From Candidatus Saccharimonadota bacterium (lineage in GTDB: Bacteria; Patescibacteriota; Saccharimonadia; Saccharimonadales; Saccharimonadaceae): a stretch of DNA of 64,000 nucleotides. Shown here one piece after another: positions 61,887-64,000 of this stretch. Location: NCBI GenBank assembly GCA_009777795.1, contig WRLC01000002.1, forward strand, positions 1 to 64,000, read 5' to 3'. Both the position numbers and the translations under genes were made by a program. Below the pieces are notes generated by a model. The model saw nothing but the letters and a program-made list of their open reading frames with translations, was not told the origin of the DNA and made no database searches. Each line of letters begins with the position of its first letter. The first letter of the stretch is position 1.

Positions 61887-62243
61887 CTAAGGCGTCATGG
61901 TGTCTGCTAGCTCGGAGCTGCGCACCGCGGAGTAGGAGGAGTTCTTGGCGTTCTCGAGGATGAGTTCGGCGCGTTTTTGGGCGAGTTCGCTAACAGACTG
62001 CTCTTGCTCGGAAATCTTGTAGTCAAACTCTGAAACTCTCGCTCCGAGAGCGAGAGTTAAAACGCCGAGTACGAGCACCGCAAGGGCGGCGATGACGGTG
62101 AGAAAGACCATGCTATTTGACCCACTGCTAGAACCGCCGCCGCGGACGCCGTTTTTGCGGACACTATAAACACGCGAGAAGTTGGCGCGAGCAAAGGCGC
62201 GATCGTTTGGCTCTTCGTAAAAATTATTTTTAAATTGACGCAT
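61887..62243 (-). CDS. FtsL-like small division protein
   Basis: This 118 aa protein from the start at 62243 (MRQFKNNFYEE) has a cytoplasmic basic region, one membrane helix (about residues 48-70) and a coiled coil with heptad-like Leu/Ile/Val, ending near VRSSELADTMTP. Position between rsmH and ftsI is that of ftsL. No sequence motif confirms it. The 228 bp before it hold GC-rich hairpins such as GAGATGCG...CGCATCTC. Confidence 0.7.
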   Translation of the reverse strand: MRQFKNNFYEEPNDRAFARANFSRVYSVRKNGVRGGGSSSGSNSMVFLTVIAALAVLVLGVLTLALGARVSEFDYKISEQEQSVSELAQKRAELILENAKNSSYSAVRSSELADTMTP

Positions 62244-62471
62244 GTTGTAGATGGCTGACGCCGGGTTCTCCTTTAGTGCCCTCGGAGATGCGCGTGAAAG
62301 CAACACACACGCATCTCGGCGGGCGAGTCATAAACAAAAGTTGGCTAACGCCCGCGTCGCACAGCGATAGTCGCCGTCGAAGACGCAAATTTGACAAAAA
62401 TTTGTCGTGGCATCTTGCCTCCTTGTTTGTTTTTGTGTTTGTTTTACGAATGCTGACGCTTGCTAAGAGCG

Positions 62472-63341
62472 CTAGACTCGCGCGGCGAAGCGGATCTTAG
62501 CAGATCGCGCCCGCGGATTATTTTCTAGCTCGGGAACACCACTGGTTAGGATGGATTTGCTGACGTTTAACCGGCTCTCTAAGCCCCGGCCCGCCTCGTC
62601 GGCAAGCCAGTTTTTAACTAGGCGGTCTTCTAGACTGTGGAAGGTGATGATACACAAGCGGCCGTCGGGTTTGAGTAGGTCGGGTAGTAGAGGGAGGATC
62701 CGCTCAAGCAGATTGAGCTCGTCGTTGGTCTCAATGCGGAGAGCCTGAAAGAATTGGGTTGCAGGATGGCGCTTGCTGTAAGGAGAGGCGTGTTTGATGA
62801 ATTCGGCAAGAGCTTCGGTAGTCTGGAAAGGCCGCGCGTGAACAATCTCGCGAGCAACTTTCTGGGCAAGGCCGCTTTTTACTTCACCGTATTCTATGAA
62901 AAGCTGGGCAAGTTCTCGTTCGCTATAGGAATTGACAACTATTTTGGCTGTCAAGTCTTGGCGCTGGTCCATTCGCATGTCCAAGTCGCCATCATGCATA
63001 AACGAGAAGCCGCGTTCGCCTCTGTCTAACTGTGGTGATGAAACTCCCAAATCGGCCAAAATCAAGTCAAATCGTCTTTTCTCCACGAAAAGCGCGTCGG
63101 CAGCAGTTAAGAAGTCCGCGTGCATTAGTGTAGCACCTTTGGCTGCTAAGTCAGAAAGACTGTCAATAGCCATCTGGTCACGGTCAACTAATACGGACTG
63201 CTCATACGCCCCGGTCCGCTCCAAAATCTCTCTCGCGTGCCCGCCAAAGCCGGCGGTCAAGTCAAGAAGACTGTCGCCTGTTTTTGGTTTAAGCACCTCA
63301 AGTACTTCGCCCAACATGACTGGTTGATGAGGTTGTTTCAT
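62472..63341 (-). CDS. rsmH: 16S rRNA m4C1402 methyltransferase RsmH (MraW)
   Basis: This 289 aa protein has HQPVMLGEVLEVL, DLTAGFGGHAREIL (SAM site), LADLGVSSPQLD, RGFSF and ITFHSLEDRLVK. It opens the division cluster; mraZ is not seen upstream. A TAAAAT box lies 6 nt before the ATG. Confidence 0.96.
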   Translation of the reverse strand: MKQPHQPVMLGEVLEVLKPKTGDSLLDLTAGFGGHAREILERTGAYEQSVLVDRDQMAIDSLSDLAAKGATLMHADFLTAADALFVEKRRFDLILADLGVSSPQLDRGERGFSFMHDGDLDMRMDQRQDLTAKIVVNSYSERELAQLFIEYGEVKSGLAQKVAREIVHARPFQTTEALAEFIKHASPYSKRHPATQFFQALRIETNDELNLLERILPLLPDLLKPDGRLCIITFHSLEDRLVKNWLADEAGRGLESRLNVSKSILTSGVPELENNPRARSAKIRFAARV

Positions 63342-63359
63342 TTTTTTATTTTATCACAT

Positions 63360-63610
63360 AGTCTAGACATCTGATAACCAAGCGTGTTTGTTTTGTTTTT
63401 ATGTTAAAGACACCGTTTCGTTATGCTTACGACCGACAAGTGCCGGGCGCCAAGTAAAAGTTGAGAGACTTATATAAAACGGCGTTAAGGGTTTGGGAGG
63501 TTACAACTTATTTATTTGTTGTAAAGTAAAGTGCATTCGCGGTGTTTAATCGAGGTCGCGTAGTCTTGTTTTTCTTCCCCTCGTCGCTTTTGCTACCAGA
63601 TGTCTAGACT
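63360..63610. repeat. Inverted-repeat-bounded intergenic segment
   Basis: AGTCTAGACATCTG (63360-63373) is repeated exactly inverted as CAGATGTCTAGACT (63597-63610), enclosing 223 bp with no ORF. Inside is a hairpin with TTACAAC...GTTGTAA arms. It lies just upstream of the rsmH promoter and could be a small mobile-element scar, a regulatory site pair or an RNA. Confidence 0.6.
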
Positions 63611-63667
63611 TGTGATTTGTTAATGTACTTATGTTTGTTGTTTGGTCTGTCTAACCTCATTCTACAA

Positions 63668-63815
63668 TGCTTTTTTGGGCTTTGCAAGACCTTTTTTATA
63701 TTTTTTTGATTTTGCAAATACTTTTCCACAGTCTTATCTTTTGGCAAGGGGGATTTTGGCTGTGGAAAAGTCTGCCTTCCCCTGTTAGCTCGGTTCTTAG
63801 GCGGGTTTTCCACTA
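63668..63815. other. AT-rich tract with DnaA-box-like sites
   Basis: TTTTCCACA (63722-63730) and its inverse TGTGGAAAA (63761-63769) are one base from the TTATCCACA DnaA box, with a weaker TTTTCCACT near 63805. An AT-rich stretch (63690-63720) lies beside them. This may be part of an origin or a DnaA-controlled region; dnaA itself is not visible. Confidence 0.35.
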
Positions 63816-63923
63816 TTGCGCTATTGCTCGTTTTATGGTGCAATGCCCGAACAGAAAACCGAACACTAGGGCTTGATTTTGCATAGGATTTATTTTATAA
63901 AAACCGAACGCTAGAGGTGGCTG

Positions 63924-64000
63924 CTAGGAATTTTGGTCGTCGGTATCTAAGAGCTTTTTGCCTTTGACTTCGTAGCGCTTGCCAGTGGTGGCGGAGACGA
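63924..64000 (-). CDS. C-terminus of an unidentified protein (partial)
   Basis: The minus-strand frame from the right edge ends with the stop at 63926-63924 and encodes about 24 residues ending VKGKKLLDTDDQNS. It is too short to identify. It is co-oriented with the division cluster and separated from it by about 580 bp. Confidence 0.5.
   Translation of the reverse strand, partial: VSATTGKRYEVKGKKLLDTDDQNS

Noticed and set aside
1-64000. CRISPR arrays or insertion-sequence transposases
   Set aside because: No regularly spaced direct repeats, cas genes or transposase motifs were seen.

Overview
This 64 kb window looks like part of the small chromosome of a Patescibacteria/CPR bacterium, most likely Candidatus Saccharibacteria (TM7). 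The reasons are short housekeeping genes packed with 1-4 bp overlaps, lineage-typical versions of replication proteins, a type IV pilin, sortases, a VirD4-like ATPase, a GT4 plus GH57 pair, and a reduced division/cell-wall cluster. UGA is used as a stop (recR, nrnA, the GH57 gene) and the tRNA-Trp anticodon is CCA, so the code is the standard one. The assignment comes from gene content, not from a computed tree.

Layout. 1-285 is the N-terminus of a surface protein, followed by tRNA-Thr and tRNA-Arg. 569-6497 holds a HEPN-like protein, clpP, pth, der, a small orphan protein, a probable structured RNA, dprA and recA. 6819-16460 holds a small orphan protein, a pilin, ruvB, a sortase, holB, a pseudouridine synthase, leuS, trmD and gltX. 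16498-18140 is a FISUMP-type surface protein. 18247-26282 holds PIN-TRAM, trxB, a DUF3048 gene, dnaG, rpoD, a HIT protein and tsaD. 26388-39988 holds an SLOG protein, tuf, pyk, DUF975, a CBS-domain protein, a fragment resembling a diversity-generating-retroelement (DGR) variable region, ybaB-recR, nrnA, sugar enzymes and small proteins. 40058-44175 holds tRNA-Trp, dnaX, dnaB, ydcF and ruvA. 44230-51828 holds an HTH-MurA fusion, efp, rpsR, ssb, rpsF, a lysozyme-like protein, rplK, nusG, secE and a sortase. 51959-55737 holds a sigma-region-4/HARE-HTH protein and a VirD4-like ATPase. 56243-63341 is the division cluster ftsQ-like, murG, ftsW, mraY, ftsI, ftsL-like, rsmH.

What stands out. (1) Short palindrome-ended repeats sit in frame inside conserved genes. 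One family has five copies (der, sortase, leuS, trxB, dnaX). A second has two copies differing at only 4 of 89 positions (dprA, leuS). This is analogous to Rickettsia palindromic elements. (2) Two surface-protein genes have G9 and G10 tracts between the first ATG and the signal sequence. Both lie one base out of frame and share an upstream promoter block, which is a phase-variation signature. (3) LeuRS carries a canonical Nudix domain inside its editing domain, and MurA carries an N-terminal XRE-type HTH. (4) At least sixteen genes have a -10 box 6-9 nt before the start codon, predicting leaderless mRNAs. A contrasting set of orphan small genes has long structured leaders with a shared motif. 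(5) Seven near-consensus promoters with exactly 17 bp spacers lie inside genes, four of them antisense. (6) DnaG, RecR and DnaX have lost zinc-binding cysteines.

No calculation or database search was run. Family calls rest on motifs read by eye, and coordinates were counted by hand.
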